From Prevotellaceae bacterium UBA4361 (GTDB lineage: Bacteria > Bacteroidota > Bacteroidia > Bacteroidales > Bacteroidaceae), in NCBI GenBank assembly GCA_002393575.1, contig DGSN01000007.1, positions 1 to 64,000 on the forward strand: a stretch of DNA of 64,000 bases. Reading direction: 5' to 3'. The notes below the pieces were generated by a model that did no database searches, was not told where the DNA came from, and was given only the letters and a program-made list of their open reading frames with translations. A program made the position numbers and the translations under genes. Positions 17,825 to 25,237 of this stretch are shown here, piece by piece (positions within the stretch are counted from its first letter, which is position 1; each line of letters starts with the position of its first letter).

Positions 17825-18919
17825 ATGAAACAGAAATTTACAGAGAAGCCAAGTCAGATGGTGACGAGTGTAGGTCCACAAGTGATTTATATTACTTTGA
17901 ACTATAATGTCGCCCCGTCTGATGATGGAGAATGGGAAGCAGACAGTGTGCAGTTCAAGTCAGAGGAAGTGCCTACCATCACGGAGGTTGCCGATGCCAT
18001 CATTGGGTCGGGAAGGCTGTGTAGTGTTCAGGAGCTTGAAGGTGTCAGTAATGCGCTTGTCCATACTTTCAATGTGCATGTAGAAGACGATGAGCTGTTT
18101 GAGGCATCTAAGAAGTTGTTGTTCGCACTTAACTCGGCTTACGGATCGTCGGAGGATGTCAATGTCTTCCGCTATGAGGACAAGAACTGCTGGATAGACA
18201 AAACCACACGTACCAGTATTCTTTCGAGGCTTGACGCAGAAGAAGAGAAAGGCAAGAGAACCACCAATCTCTCCTTTGGGAATTGTCATTTGTTCAACGT
18301 GCCGATTGCGAGTGCGAGGTCGATGCTGAAGGACTTGGAGGTGTATGCCGCTGAGTGCTACGACATGACTAACAGTCATCAGTTGTCGATTGAAGGCTTG
18401 GAGACTTACGCGGCTGTCCATGAATACGACTATCAAGACGGCTATCCTGAACCGCTTTCCTTCGGTGACGAGATATTTACCTACGTGAAGAAGGAGCCAA
18501 CCGCCAAGGATGTAGTCGCTGCTTTAAAGAAGATGGTGTTGCCAACGGTGGTGGAGCGAGATGATGATGCCGCTTTGGAGTGTATTGAACTCTTTCCATC
18601 TTGGGAGTCGATGCTTGGTAAGGAGCTGAAGAAAGATGAGCGTTACTACTATGATGATGCGCTCTGGAAGGTGGTGCAGACACATACGGCACAAGACAAC
18701 TGGAATCCAAGAGTTGCCACATCGTTGTTCACCCAAGTTGTGAAGGGTGGTGCTGATGAAGGCACATTGGAAAATCCTATTCCTTTCAGTATAAACATGG
18801 AGCTGGTGGAAGGCTTGTATTATCTTGACGAGGGCGTTGTGTATCTGTGTATCGAATCGCTTACTCAGTGCTTATGGCACCTCGCTTCGATTCCAAGGTA
18901 CGCGAAAGCGGTGGAATAG
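17825..18919 (+). CDS. Tail-accessory protein after the DGR (364 aa), DUF4376-like middle, carbohydrate-binding-like C-terminus
   Basis: The ATG at 17825 is chosen because the frame upstream overlaps the RT end. The middle (about 150-230: NVPIASARSMLKDLEVYA, then CYDMTNSHQ) resembles the DUF4376-type domain of phage tail-assembly proteins. Near residue 285 a motif DDALWKVVQTHT...WNPRVATSLF resembles the small chitin/carbohydrate-binding-like modules of phage tail proteins. It probably encodes a fibre-assembly or adhesin subunit linked to the DGR target. Function is inferred; it follows RT by 10 bases and is likely co-transcribed. Confidence 0.55.
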   Translation: MKQKFTEKPSQMVTSVGPQVIYITLNYNVAPSDDGEWEADSVQFKSEEVPTITEVADAIIGSGRLCSVQELEGVSNALVHTFNVHVEDDELFEASKKLLFALNSAYGSSEDVNVFRYEDKNCWIDKTTRTSILSRLDAEEEKGKRTTNLSFGNCHLFNVPIASARSMLKDLEVYAAECYDMTNSHQLSIEGLETYAAVHEYDYQDGYPEPLSFGDEIFTYVKKEPTAKDVVAALKKMVLPTVVERDDDAALECIELFPSWESMLGKELKKDERYYYDDALWKVVQTHTAQDNWNPRVATSLFTQVVKGGADEGTLENPIPFSINMELVEGLYYLDEGVVYLCIESLTQCLWHLASIPRYAKAVE

Positions 18920-18981
18920 GTTTTGGAAATTGAGACTTTTTATCAATATTTTAGTATTAACCCCAAATAACAAGAAGGAAT

Positions 18982-19239
18982 ATGAAAGAAATTATTAAAT
19001 TTATCGGCAGAATTTTCAAGTGGAAAACTCGCTGGGCATGGATGTTGGCGGGTTTGGTGGTAGGATTGAGTTCGTGCAACTGGTACAATGCCGCACATTC
19101 GGGAGTGATTATGAGTATCTTTTACGTGGTTTACTTTCGTGTCGAGTACAAGAAAGACCACAGTTGGTGGACAATGATATTAACTTTCTTGTGCTCCGTA
19201 GTAGGACAAGGAATTATTCAATTATTGACAGAGCAATGA
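18982..19239 (+). CDS. Small membrane protein (85 aa), lysis region
   Basis: Short basic N-terminus, then two hydrophobic segments (about 20-33 and 41-55) and a third near 63-78 (TMILTFLCSVVGQGIIQLL). It stands at the head of a run of small membrane proteins before the holin-like gene and the peptidase. The stop overlaps the next start (ATGA). It may be a holin or antiholin type protein; no family recognised. Confidence 0.55.
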   Translation: MKEIIKFIGRIFKWKTRWAWMLAGLVVGLSSCNWYNAAHSGVIMSIFYVVYFRVEYKKDHSWWTMILTFLCSVVGQGIIQLLTEQ

Positions 19240-19397
19240 AAAAGGAATATTTAAAACCAGCAATGATAACTCGTGAAACTGAATTAGATGCAGACTATGC
19301 GCAGTTCTATTCCTATCACGAGGGTTGTGCAACTCCACAGGTAAAGGCAGAGCCTTCACATACGGAGAAAGAGGATGAGTGGGGTAATATTTGGTAA
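19236..19397 (+). CDS. Small soluble protein (53 aa)
   Basis: The ATG overlaps the stop of the preceding membrane protein (ATGA), a translational coupling signal. The sequence starts MKKEYLKPAMITRETELDAD and ends EDEWGNIW, resembling a common class of tiny Bacteroidales proteins of unknown role. No membrane segment or signal peptide. Confidence 0.5.
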   Translation: MKKEYLKPAMITRETELDADYAQFYSYHEGCATPQVKAEPSHTEKEDEWGNIW

Positions 19398-19416
19398 CAC
19401 TAAAAAACAATGTAAT

Positions 19417-19644
19417 ATGAAATGGCTTGATAGTTTGAAGGCAGTTGACAGGAACAAGGTGGGTGCTATTGTCTTTTTTGTCTTGGGTCTCTTGATTAGC
19501 GGACTTGCTTGTATGCTTGCCGTATATCGTGAGTTGGCTCAGGAAAAGAAAAGCGGTGTATTGGAACGAGAGGATTTGAAGAACTATGTGAAATGGAGCG
19601 GAATTGGTGCTATTGTCCAGGCATTCATTCTGATGGTACTTTAA
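19417..19644 (+). CDS. Small two-segment membrane protein (75 aa)
   Basis: Starts MKWLDSLKAVDRNKVG; a first hydrophobic segment (GAIVFFVLGLLISGLACML) and a second at the very C-terminus (IGAIVQAFILMVL). Size and topology suit a holin-family or lysis-accessory protein. It lies 22 bases before the holin-like gene. Confidence 0.55.
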   Translation: MKWLDSLKAVDRNKVGAIVFFVLGLLISGLACMLAVYRELAQEKKSGVLEREDLKNYVKWSGIGAIVQAFILMVL

Positions 19645-19665
19645 TCATTATTATGTAGAAAAAAA

Positions 19666-20142
19666 ATGGAAGGAAGAGAAGTAACATTGATTATAGTTGG
19701 TTGTCTGGTGGTGTTGTTCTATGTCATCGTCTTCGGACTGATTGGTGCTGATTTATGGAGCGGCGTTCGTAAGGCAAAGAAGCGAGGTGAAATGAGGACG
19801 AGCGAGGCATATCGCAGAACCATCGACAAGCTGAACAAGTATTACAACATGCTTATCGCATTGACCTTTGTGGATGCTGTCCAAATCGGGCTGATATTCT
19901 TTCTTTGGCATGAGTATCGCTATGATATTCCTATGGTTCCCTTGTTTACGCTTCTCGGTACGTTCTACATTTCCTTTGTGGAGGTGAAGAGTATTGTAGA
20001 GCCATCGAATGTTAAGGAGAAGAAGGCGCAAGAGGATTTCATCCGCATACTTAGAGAGATAGCAAAGAACCAGGACCTTAAAGACAGGGTGCTTTCAGTA
20101 TTGGAAAACAAAGAAAACAAGGAGCATGATGAAACTGAGTGA
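19666..20142 (+). CDS. Holin-like membrane protein (158 aa)
   Basis: An N-terminal membrane segment (about 7-28) and two more in the middle (about 62-80 and 86-103), followed by a charged cytosolic tail. The passage FVEVKSIVEPSNVKEKK after the third segment is typical of Bacteroidetes phage holin-like proteins. It overlaps the peptidase gene by 17 bases, as holin-endolysin pairs often do. It would permeabilise the inner membrane for the peptidase at lysis. Confidence 0.7.
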   Translation: MEGREVTLIIVGCLVVLFYVIVFGLIGADLWSGVRKAKKRGEMRTSEAYRRTIDKLNKYYNMLIALTFVDAVQIGLIFFLWHEYRYDIPMVPLFTLLGTFYISFVEVKSIVEPSNVKEKKAQEDFIRILREIAKNQDLKDRVLSVLENKENKEHDETE

Positions 20143-20605
20143 TAATTTCACGCTTGAGGAGCTGATAAAATCAGCTACAGCGCAAAGGTTAGGTATCGAC
20201 AATACGCCCAGTGTTGTTGTCAAGAATAAACTTGCGACGTTATGCAGGAAAGTTCTCCAGCCACTACGTAACAAGTATAATAGAAGTATTGTCGTCACCT
20301 GTGGGTATCGTTGTCCGAGGTTGAACAAGGTTGTTGGTGGAGCTTCTACCAGTGACCATCTCTACGGTAATGCCGCCGACATTCGAAGCCAGAGCGATTC
20401 AAGAGCCGATAACAAGGCTCTGTTTGACCTGCTTGTGAAGATGATGAAGAACGGAGAGATAGGTGTCAAGCAGATTATCAACGAATACGACTATGACTGG
20501 ATACATGTAAGCTACCAAGACGGTAGAACGGCAAAGAGGAATGAAGTTCTTGAAGCGTTCAGAAACAAAGAAGGCAAAACGATTTATCGGCGTTTGTCGG
20601 TTTGA
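20126..20605 (+). CDS. Phage peptidase M15 family (D-Ala-D-Ala carboxypeptidase-type endolysin)
   Basis: 159 aa, the usual length of single-domain M15_3 enzymes. Zinc ligands are seen in SDHLYGNAADI (SxHxxGxAxD) and DWIHVSY (WxH), with YRCPRLNKVVGG upstream forming the substrate-binding strand. No signal peptide, so export depends on the holin encoded immediately before, with which it overlaps. It cleaves peptidoglycan stem peptides. Confidence 0.85.
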   Translation: MMKLSDNFTLEELIKSATAQRLGIDNTPSVVVKNKLATLCRKVLQPLRNKYNRSIVVTCGYRCPRLNKVVGGASTSDHLYGNAADIRSQSDSRADNKALFDLLVKMMKNGEIGVKQIINEYDYDWIHVSYQDGRTAKRNEVLEAFRNKEGKTIYRRLSV

Positions 20606-20608
20606 TAG

Positions 20609-20660
20609 AACGAAAACGGAACTTTCTTTTACCCGAAAGCAGAACTTTCGGGAACGGTAA
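20609..20660 (+). repeat. Palindromic element R1 (one full, one partial copy)
   Basis: Full copy: CCGAAAG (20633-20639), loop CAGAA, CTTTCGG (20645-20651), then GAACGGT. A partial copy lies just before it (20609-20627). It is the only R1 site in the + strand late operon and precedes the ATG at 20677. Confidence 0.75.
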
Positions 20661-20676
20661 CTAAAAGCAAGATGTT

Positions 20677-21225
20677 ATGAAGGATATAGCAAAGATGCAG
20701 CTCTGTGCGATTGGGGTGCTGGCTGTGATTGTGCTGGCTGTGATTTGTGTGCGCAGTTGTTATGAGCCGAGTGTTGTGTTCAAGGAGACGAGGGACACGG
20801 TGACGGTGAGTGACACGGTGACGGTGCATGACACCGTGAGGGTGCGCGAGCCCGTACCGACGGACAGTATGCAGGTAAGGACCGAAGTGGGGTATCTGAA
20901 GGTGTCGGCAGAACCGACACTTACTGAGAAAGACGACCATCTTATTGACGCCAATAAGATGATGGACAGTGTTCAGGTGGAGATACCGATTGAGCAGACA
21001 ATCTATGAGGATAGTCTATATAGGGCTTGGGTCAGTGGCTATCATGCAAAGCTGGACTCCATTGAACTGAGGATGCGAACGACGATCATTACCAACACAC
21101 AGACAATTACTATCAAGAAATATCCGCGTTGGGGTGTTGGTGTGATGGGTGGTGTTGGTCTTGGAATGAAGAACAAAAACGCCGAGCCGTTTGTTGGGGT
21201 AGGCGTGTACTATAGATTATTTTAG
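20677..21225 (+). CDS. Membrane-anchored envelope protein with DTV repeats (182 aa), DUF6808-like
   Basis: N-terminal membrane anchor (CAIGVLAVIVLAVICVRSC), then a repeat of the form SDTVTVHDTVRVRE, encoded by tandem 12-15 base repeats at 20788-20850. A helical periplasmic region and a Gly-rich strand C-terminus (GVMGGVGLGM...GVYYRLF) follow. It is the last gene of the lysis cassette. An anchored periplasmic protein at this place could act like an i-spanin; that is inference. The terminator follows at 21258. Confidence 0.6.
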   Translation: MKDIAKMQLCAIGVLAVIVLAVICVRSCYEPSVVFKETRDTVTVSDTVTVHDTVRVREPVPTDSMQVRTEVGYLKVSAEPTLTEKDDHLIDANKMMDSVQVEIPIEQTIYEDSLYRAWVSGYHAKLDSIELRMRTTIITNTQTITIKKYPRWGVGVMGGVGLGMKNKNAEPFVGVGVYYRLF

Positions 21226-21257
21226 TTAAAAGTTAGTTAGTTTTTGAATTACGTTGG

Positions 21258-21293
21258 ACGGTTTCTTGTCGTGAGGCAAGGACCGTTTTTTTT
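21258..21293 (+). terminator. Strong intrinsic terminator of the late + strand operon
   Basis: ACGGT...ACCGT outer stem and TCTTG/CAAGG inner stem, followed directly by eight T at 21286-21293. It separates the late + operon from the convergent - strand operon. Confidence 0.85.
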
Positions 21294-21310
21294 GTAGTGG
21301 ATGGGGTCAA

Positions 21311-21697
21311 TTAAACATAAGATTTGTTGTGAAATCCATCTGGGAGGATGGGGTTCATGGGATTGATGGGGTTGTTGGGGCTGGTGGAATAGATGATTTT
21401 GTTGTAGATTTCCGCTGTGCGGAATTCAAGACAGCATCCTTGGGATGTCACCCAACCATCGTCGAGCAGGATGGCGTCGGACTCCATGACGGCTTGGATA
21501 CATCTTCCCATTGCTTCCGCTTCGGTGTAGGTTCCGAGTGGGTTCAGGTCGAAGGAGGAAACGATGTCGTAGCATTCCTGGTAGATGGATGGCAGTTGTT
21601 CCTTGATTTCTTCCACACGTTTCCGAGCTGTCTCGTACTTCTCTTGGAAGGTAGCTTCCGAACGTGCGTTGATGGGTGTGGAGATATAGAGTTTCAT
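21311..21697 (-). CDS. DUF4406-like protein (nucleoside deoxyribosyltransferase fold), 128 aa
   Basis: Starts MKLYISTPINAR and contains DAILLDDGWVTSQGCCLE, the two conserved blocks of DUF4406 phage proteins, which share the nucleoside 2-deoxyribosyltransferase fold. Its substrate is unknown. The last about 20 residues (NNPINPMNPI) are encoded by the G-rich repeat R2, so the native end was probably extended by repeat insertion. It is the last gene of the - strand operon and overlaps the preceding gene by ATGA. Confidence 0.7.
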   Translation of the reverse strand: MKLYISTPINARSEATFQEKYETARKRVEEIKEQLPSIYQECYDIVSSFDLNPLGTYTEAEAMGRCIQAVMESDAILLDDGWVTSQGCCLEFRTAEIYNKIIYSTSPNNPINPMNPILPDGFHNKSYV

Positions 21698-21945
21698 TGT
21701 TCTTTGTTTTGGTTTTTGACGATGGAGAGGTCGATGCCGCTGTCGTTGAAATACTCGAATGCCTTCTTAAAGAGTTTTTGGCAGCGGCGTGGAGGGGTGG
21801 TCATGTATCTGTGCATTTCGTTGAAGAGTGTGCAGGGCAATGGTCCTTTGGCTGGGGTCATGTGTGTGGAGTAGTCGAAGAGGAACGGGCATTGTCCGCA
21901 GCACGCAGGTTGTTCATATATTTTTCTTCCGTCGATGATTACCAT
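21694..21945 (-). CDS. Cys-rich small protein (83 aa)
   Basis: The N-terminal ACCGQCPFLF and later CTLFNE and RRCQKLF give a likely zinc site (CCxxC plus distal Cys). Its stop overlaps the ATG of the DUF4406-like gene. The leader contains a C9 tract (G9 on the + strand at 21967-21975) about 22 bases before the start. No known family recognised. Confidence 0.5.
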   Translation of the reverse strand: MVIIDGRKIYEQPACCGQCPFLFDYSTHMTPAKGPLPCTLFNEMHRYMTTPPRRCQKLFKKAFEYFNDSGIDLSIVKNQNKEQ

Positions 21946-22125
21946 GTGAAGTTGTGTATTAAAACTGGGGGGGGGTAGTCCGAGGCTGCTACCCCTTCCC
22001 AGCTGCCAAACACCACGGGGACGTATGTGTCTGTGATTTTTAGGGTTTGAAGGGATTTCTGAAATGGAGGGGAATCCTGTTTAGTACCATTATCCCCTCT
22101 GCGGGCTGTGGTAAGCCTGAGAGAT

Positions 22126-22233
22126 ATGTTGTTTGCTCAATGGCAAGGGTTATGCGAGGCGTTCGTTCCTATCTTCGCAGACAAGTCCGAACTGAATTAT
22201 GAAGAAATCTATAATGCTTTCTTATGGGGTTGA
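22126..22233 (+). CDS. Possible micro-ORF (35 aa), uncertain
   Basis: Reads MLFAQWQGLCEAFVPIFADK and on to a tail ending in NAFLWG. Composition is protein-like (Trp, acidic residues, few rare codons), but it is opposite to all neighbours and ends inside an R2 repeat. The same frame is open upstream to 22063 without another ATG, so it could be a gene remnant. Confidence 0.2.
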   Translation: MLFAQWQGLCEAFVPIFADKSELNYEEIYNAFLWG

Positions 22234-22271
22234 TGAGTAGGCTCTCGGCAGAACCGAGAGGTACGGAGAAA
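22224..22271 (+). repeat. R2 followed by R1 (GC-rich arm variant, AGAAA tail)
   Basis: ATGGGGTTGATG, then hairpin CTCTCGG (22242-22248), loop CAGAA, CCGAGAG (22254-22260), then GTACGGAGAAA. Confidence 0.75.
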
Positions 22272-22284
22272 GCCGATGGATTCA

Positions 22285-22875
22285 TCAATGCTTATGCTGT
22301 GGATTCTCTGCTTCGCATTCTATTTGTCGGATGCGTTCTTCGCAGATGTGGATGATTTTCTCGTAGTCGAGTCGTCGGCTGTCCCCTTGTTTGGTACGGA
22401 GGATGCGCTTCACGATGTCGGCATCCCACGGGTTCAAGTTGTATTCTTGCCAGATGCTCCACGGTTGGATGATGTGGCGCGAATAGTCGCTTTTGCCTCG
22501 GTTGTAGGAACGGACAGATGTGTCGAGCACACCCAAACGTCTCAGTGCCTGGTAGGTTTCCTCGTCGAGTTGACGGCTATTCACTGGTTTGTTGTCAGGT
22601 GGTGTGTTCGGGACTGTGGAATGTTTAACCAAGTCTGCTTCTTGCTCACAGAGTGTGAAAGCAAAGCCGTCTTCGCATTCCACTATATAGACGTTATTGT
22701 TGTTTCCATCATAGAATCGGAAAATAACCTGCAGGTTGTCGTTGTACTCTTTGTTTAGGTCAGAAGAAACAAAACTACTAATGTTGTTTATTTTGAGTAT
22801 ATCCCCGATATTGTATTTGAATGTGGGGCGGGAAATGAGGGTGTCTTGGGTTGTTTGGGTGTTTGGTGAGGACAT
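22285..22875 (-). CDS. DUF3310-like protein (196 aa)
   Basis: The N-terminal half (about 18-75: FKYNIGDILKI, IFRFYDGNNNNVYIVECED) looks like a small beta-barrel. The C-terminal third SDYSRHIIQPWSIWQEYNL...WDADIVKRILRTKQGD...YEKIIHICEERI is the pattern of DUF3310, a phage family often loosely called nucleotide kinase-like. The activity is unproven. Start ATG at 22875, preceded by R2 in the leader. Confidence 0.65.
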   Translation of the reverse strand: MSSPNTQTTQDTLISRPTFKYNIGDILKINNISSFVSSDLNKEYNDNLQVIFRFYDGNNNNVYIVECEDGFAFTLCEQEADLVKHSTVPNTPPDNKPVNSRQLDEETYQALRRLGVLDTSVRSYNRGKSDYSRHIIQPWSIWQEYNLNPWDADIVKRILRTKQGDSRRLDYEKIIHICEERIRQIECEAENPQHKH

Positions 22876-22879
22876 TTGT

Positions 22880-22965
22880 TGATGGGTTTATGGGGTTGAT
22901 GAAACCCGAAACAAAATTTCGGGGAACGGTGGAGAGGGAGGACCGAAAGCGGAACTTGGTTCGGA
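22880..22965 (+). repeat. R2 plus two R1 copies (one degenerate)
   Basis: GATGGGTTTATGGGGTTGAT is followed by CCGAAA (22906-22911), CAAAA, TTTCGG (22917-22922) and GGAACGGTGG. A degenerate copy lies at 22943-22964. Confidence 0.7.
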
Positions 22966-22976
22966 AAAACTGAAAA

Positions 22977-23039
22977 ACCGATGGGTGGGTTGGAACCACC
23001 ATCAGGGGATGAGCCTCGCATTCGTTATGCTACATCGGT
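22977..23039 (-). tRNA. tRNA-Met(CAU)-like element, compact (63 nt)
   Basis: On the - strand: acceptor ACCGATG/CATCGGT (7 pairs, 8 with flanks), then TA, a short D-like arm GCAT/ATGC, an anticodon-like loop CTCATCC flanked by only three clear pairs (AGG/CCT), and a perfect T arm GGTGG-TTCCAAC-CCACC directly joined to the acceptor. Loop and T arm match a tRNA-Met, but the total is about 10 nt short and the anticodon stem is weak. It may be a reduced tRNA, a decayed one or a tRNA mimic. Confidence 0.4.
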
Positions 23040-23111
23040 TGATTTGCAATTTTAAATATTTCCCAATTTATTCCCTTTTTTGATGAAAGGAGGTTGATGA
23101 TTCATCGGCTA

Positions 23112-23369
23112 TTATGTTTTTGGTGGACTCGATTCATTTTGTTGAAATGTTTTCATTGGTTGACTGAAGTGTGGGTAGTGACAGATGATTGCCATCTCCT
23201 TTTGGTTGCTTGGATTTGATTCGTCGGCTCCTCCAAAGCAGGGGCATTTGATGCAGTTCATGTCGCCGATTTTGACGTGCATGACGGTGCCGACTGGAAA
23301 GTTAACGCTGGAACCGTGCGGACAGCTTCGGCGGATGCTGTCTAAGTCAAAGCATTTCTCTGTTGCCAT
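23112..23369 (-). CDS. Small Cys-rich protein (85 aa)
   Basis: A CIKCPCFGG segment around residues 39-47 plus CPHGSS near residue 15 suggest a zinc-binding knuckle. The ATG lies inside the end of the upstream gene (overlap 23 bases), which indicates translational coupling. No family recognised. Confidence 0.5.
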   Translation of the reverse strand: MATEKCFDLDSIRRSCPHGSSVNFPVGTVMHVKIGDMNCIKCPCFGGADESNPSNQKEMAIICHYPHFSQPMKTFQQNESSPPKT

Positions 23370-23583
23370 ATTTTGTTTTGAAATCGATGATTACTTTTTT
23401 CAATAGTTCTTTTCTTGCGGACTCGCAGAGCGGTAGTAGGTCCTGAGCGAAGTTGCACACTGCCAACTCACAAGCCTTCTCTGCATTCTCTTTTGAAATC
23501 ATGGGAACGGCTTCGCATTGGTTATTCTGCTCTTTGTAATCAGCTGCAATGATATGTCGCTGTATGTATTCCTGGTAGGTCAT
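23347..23583 (-). CDS. Small helical protein (78 aa)
   Basis: Starts MTYQEYIQRHIIAADYK; mostly helical, with two Cys (EKACELAVCNF). The start is 3 bases after the stop of the upstream gene and the end overlaps the next gene. Function unknown. Confidence 0.5.
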   Translation of the reverse strand: MTYQEYIQRHIIAADYKEQNNQCEAVPMISKENAEKACELAVCNFAQDLLPLCESARKELLKKVIIDFKTKYGNREML

Positions 23584-23586
23584 TCT

Positions 23587-24039
23587 TTAAAGAGTGTTTG
23601 GAGACAGGAGTTTTTTGGTGAGGGAGGTGCGGAAGTCATTGACGAATCGCTCATAGTCGAAGTCTGGCTTCTCTTTGTTCGCGTTGAAATACACGTCTAT
23701 CTCGATGCTTTCGAGGTAGTCACAGGCAGCGTCCAGCATGTCCTTCTTGCCGTCCTCCTCTCCTCGGATGAAAGTAGAGCGGATTATTTTACTTGTTAAG
23801 TCTTTGTTGGTCTTCTCTTTTTTGCTCATGGTTATAGAATCGGGAAGTTCCTTCTCGATTCTTGCTTGCAGGTCGTCGATGTATTTGGTTACTTCCTCGT
23901 CTTTTTCAAAATGGATTTTGAATATTCCTGGTGAGTTGGTGAAAATCGCCAATTCTTTAGGTTTGTCCATGTCGGATGATACTGCTACGATGCTATCAAG
24001 TCTGATAAGCATGTTGCCATTGCGGTGGATTCGTGCCAT
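23587..24039 (-). CDS. Hypothetical phage protein (150 aa)
   Basis: N-terminal about 65 residues are beta-rich (NMLIRLDSIVAVSSD, IFTNSPGIFKIHFEKD), resembling a small PH- or barrel-like domain; a Lys/Glu-rich helical C-terminus follows. The ATG immediately follows an R4 repeat; a second R4 copy at 25.2 kb has ATA at the equivalent position. Function unknown. Confidence 0.5.
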   Translation of the reverse strand: MARIHRNGNMLIRLDSIVAVSSDMDKPKELAIFTNSPGIFKIHFEKDEEVTKYIDDLQARIEKELPDSITMSKKEKTNKDLTSKIIRSTFIRGEEDGKKDMLDAACDYLESIEIDVYFNANKEKPDFDYERFVNDFRTSLTKKLLSPNTL

Positions 24040-24095
24040 TGTCTTAATCTGGGATTTATAATTTTATCAGGGATTTAAAGGATTTGGAAGGAATG
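24037..24095 (+). repeat. Repeat R4, copy 1 (supplies the start region of the 150-aa gene)
   Basis: A stretch of about 55 bases from the start codon outward (TTGTCTTAATCTGGGATT... TCAGGGATTTAAAGGATTTG), nearly identical to 25183-25237. Related shorter copies occur at 46332 and 46440. Confidence 0.75.
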
Positions 24096-24160
24096 ATTTT
24101 GAATGAAAAAGTAAAAAGTAAAAATTCCTCACTAAAAACAACTCCTTTCCTCCGTAGAGG

Positions 24161-24739
24161 TTATTTATTTTGTTTCGTATTCATCGTGTATTCACCAATT
24201 CTTTGCATGAAGGTATCGAAATCCCAGTCTTCAGGACTCATGCCGCCGAACTTTGCATACATCTGCTCCTGCCAGTTTCGTCTCATATAACCTGTGATGT
24301 CCTCTTTTACAAATTCCATAGGAATGTTATTTAACTTTCTTGTCAATGGTTTTGTATAGAGTTTGCTCTTAAACTTAGGCACAACGCTATCTTGAGTGGG
24401 CCTAATGGTAACGAAATGGTCCTCAAAGCATTCTGTATCACATCCTCGTTCATCTTTCCAATCGTGGTGCTCGCAGTAAGAGCGGTCGTAGAAATATGCT
24501 ATTCGTACATTTACCATACGGTACAAATCATCATCGTCTTCTAACAGTGGTTCCTCTGTTGGTAATGCGACCTTATAGCGTTTGTAGCGGATGAGATAAC
24601 CACGAGCAGGCTGAGGATGTATGGCAGGTTTATATTCCTTAGTAAATACCTGCTCTTCGAGGTAGTAAACTTCATCAGGAACAAATGTTAATCCATTTAC
24701 CCTTGCAGTTCTTATACATTTACATTTTATTAAATCCAT
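24161..24739 (-). CDS. Hypothetical phage protein (192 aa)
   Basis: N-terminus MDLIKCKCIRTARVNGLTF; a central acidic patch (LLEDDDDLYRM); several Cys and His (YCEHHDW, GCDTECFEDHF) that could bind metal. A C-terminal stretch of about 35 residues around EQMYAKFGGMSPEDWDF is polar. No family recognised. It has an ordinary ATG and AT-rich leader. Confidence 0.45.
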   Translation of the reverse strand: MDLIKCKCIRTARVNGLTFVPDEVYYLEEQVFTKEYKPAIHPQPARGYLIRYKRYKVALPTEEPLLEDDDDLYRMVNVRIAYFYDRSYCEHHDWKDERGCDTECFEDHFVTIRPTQDSVVPKFKSKLYTKPLTRKLNNIPMEFVKEDITGYMRRNWQEQMYAKFGGMSPEDWDFDTFMQRIGEYTMNTKQNK

Positions 24740-24827
24740 AACACGTTCTATCTATAGTTTAAATTGTTTAATTTCCACTCAAAGCCCTTATCACTTTTTA
24801 AAACAGAGTCGAAAACACTCATACCAT

Positions 24828-25070
24828 TTATCCAATGCTTTTTTCATGTTTTAATAATTTCTCAAACTCTTGTAGAGATTTTTCTATTTGTTCAAGATTA
24901 TACTCTAACTCTTCATTTTCAGGACAATCTACAAGAACGCCATACAGCACAGTCCCAATATAATTGAATATCTCTATAACAGTGCTATCATGCACATAAG
25001 GAATGTATGGCTGAAAATCAGCAACCAATTCTCGCAATCTGTTCAAATTATTTCTTTGTCTTTTAGTCAT
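24828..25070 (-). CDS. Small helical protein (80 aa)
   Basis: Basic start (MTKRQRNNLNRLRELVADF) followed by acidic, amphipathic helices (EELEYNLEQIEKSLQEFEKL). The start overlaps the stop of a truncated upstream reading frame (ATGA), suggesting it was once coupled to a longer gene. Function unknown. Confidence 0.5.
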   Translation of the reverse strand: MTKRQRNNLNRLRELVADFQPYIPYVHDSTVIEIFNYIGTVLYGVLVDCPENEELEYNLEQIEKSLQEFEKLLKHEKSIG

Positions 25071-25168
25071 GATTCCTTGTCTTTTAGTATTGCTTCGAAA
25101 AGCACCTTGTCTCCTTCGCCTGTTATAATGAGCGTGTCTGTATGGTTAGCTTCGCAGAAGTTGCGCAC
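25067..25168 (-). pseudogene. 5'-truncated gene fragment fused to an R4 repeat
   Basis: An in-frame stretch (GTG at 25168 at best) reads VRNFCEANHTDTLIITGEG and on to a tail ending ILKDKES. It has protein-like composition and ends with TGA overlapping the next ATG, as coupled genes do. Upstream the frame reaches a stop at 25190-25192 without an ATG, exactly where the R4 repeat begins. The 5' part of the gene seems to have been replaced by the repeat. Confidence 0.45.
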
Positions 25169-25182
25169 TGTTCCAATGCTGC

Positions 25183-25237
25183 TATTGTCTTAATCTGGGA
25201 TTTAATTTTATCAGGGATTTAAAGGATTTGGAAGGAT
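25183..25237 (+). repeat. Repeat R4, copy 2
   Basis: Nearly identical to 24037-24092. Where copy 1 has the ATG of a gene (next to CAATGGCA on the - strand), copy 2 has ATA, and the coding frame beyond differs. Confidence 0.75.

Larger units (their letters stand above)
21946..22284. other. Intergenic stretch with G9 tract, hairpin and R1/R2 elements
   Basis: Contains a G9 run (21967-21975), a 7-pair hairpin GGGGTAG/CTACCCC (21972-21995), a short + strand reading frame (22126-22233) and an R2/R1 pair (22224-22271). I see no convincing longer gene. Confidence 0.5.
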
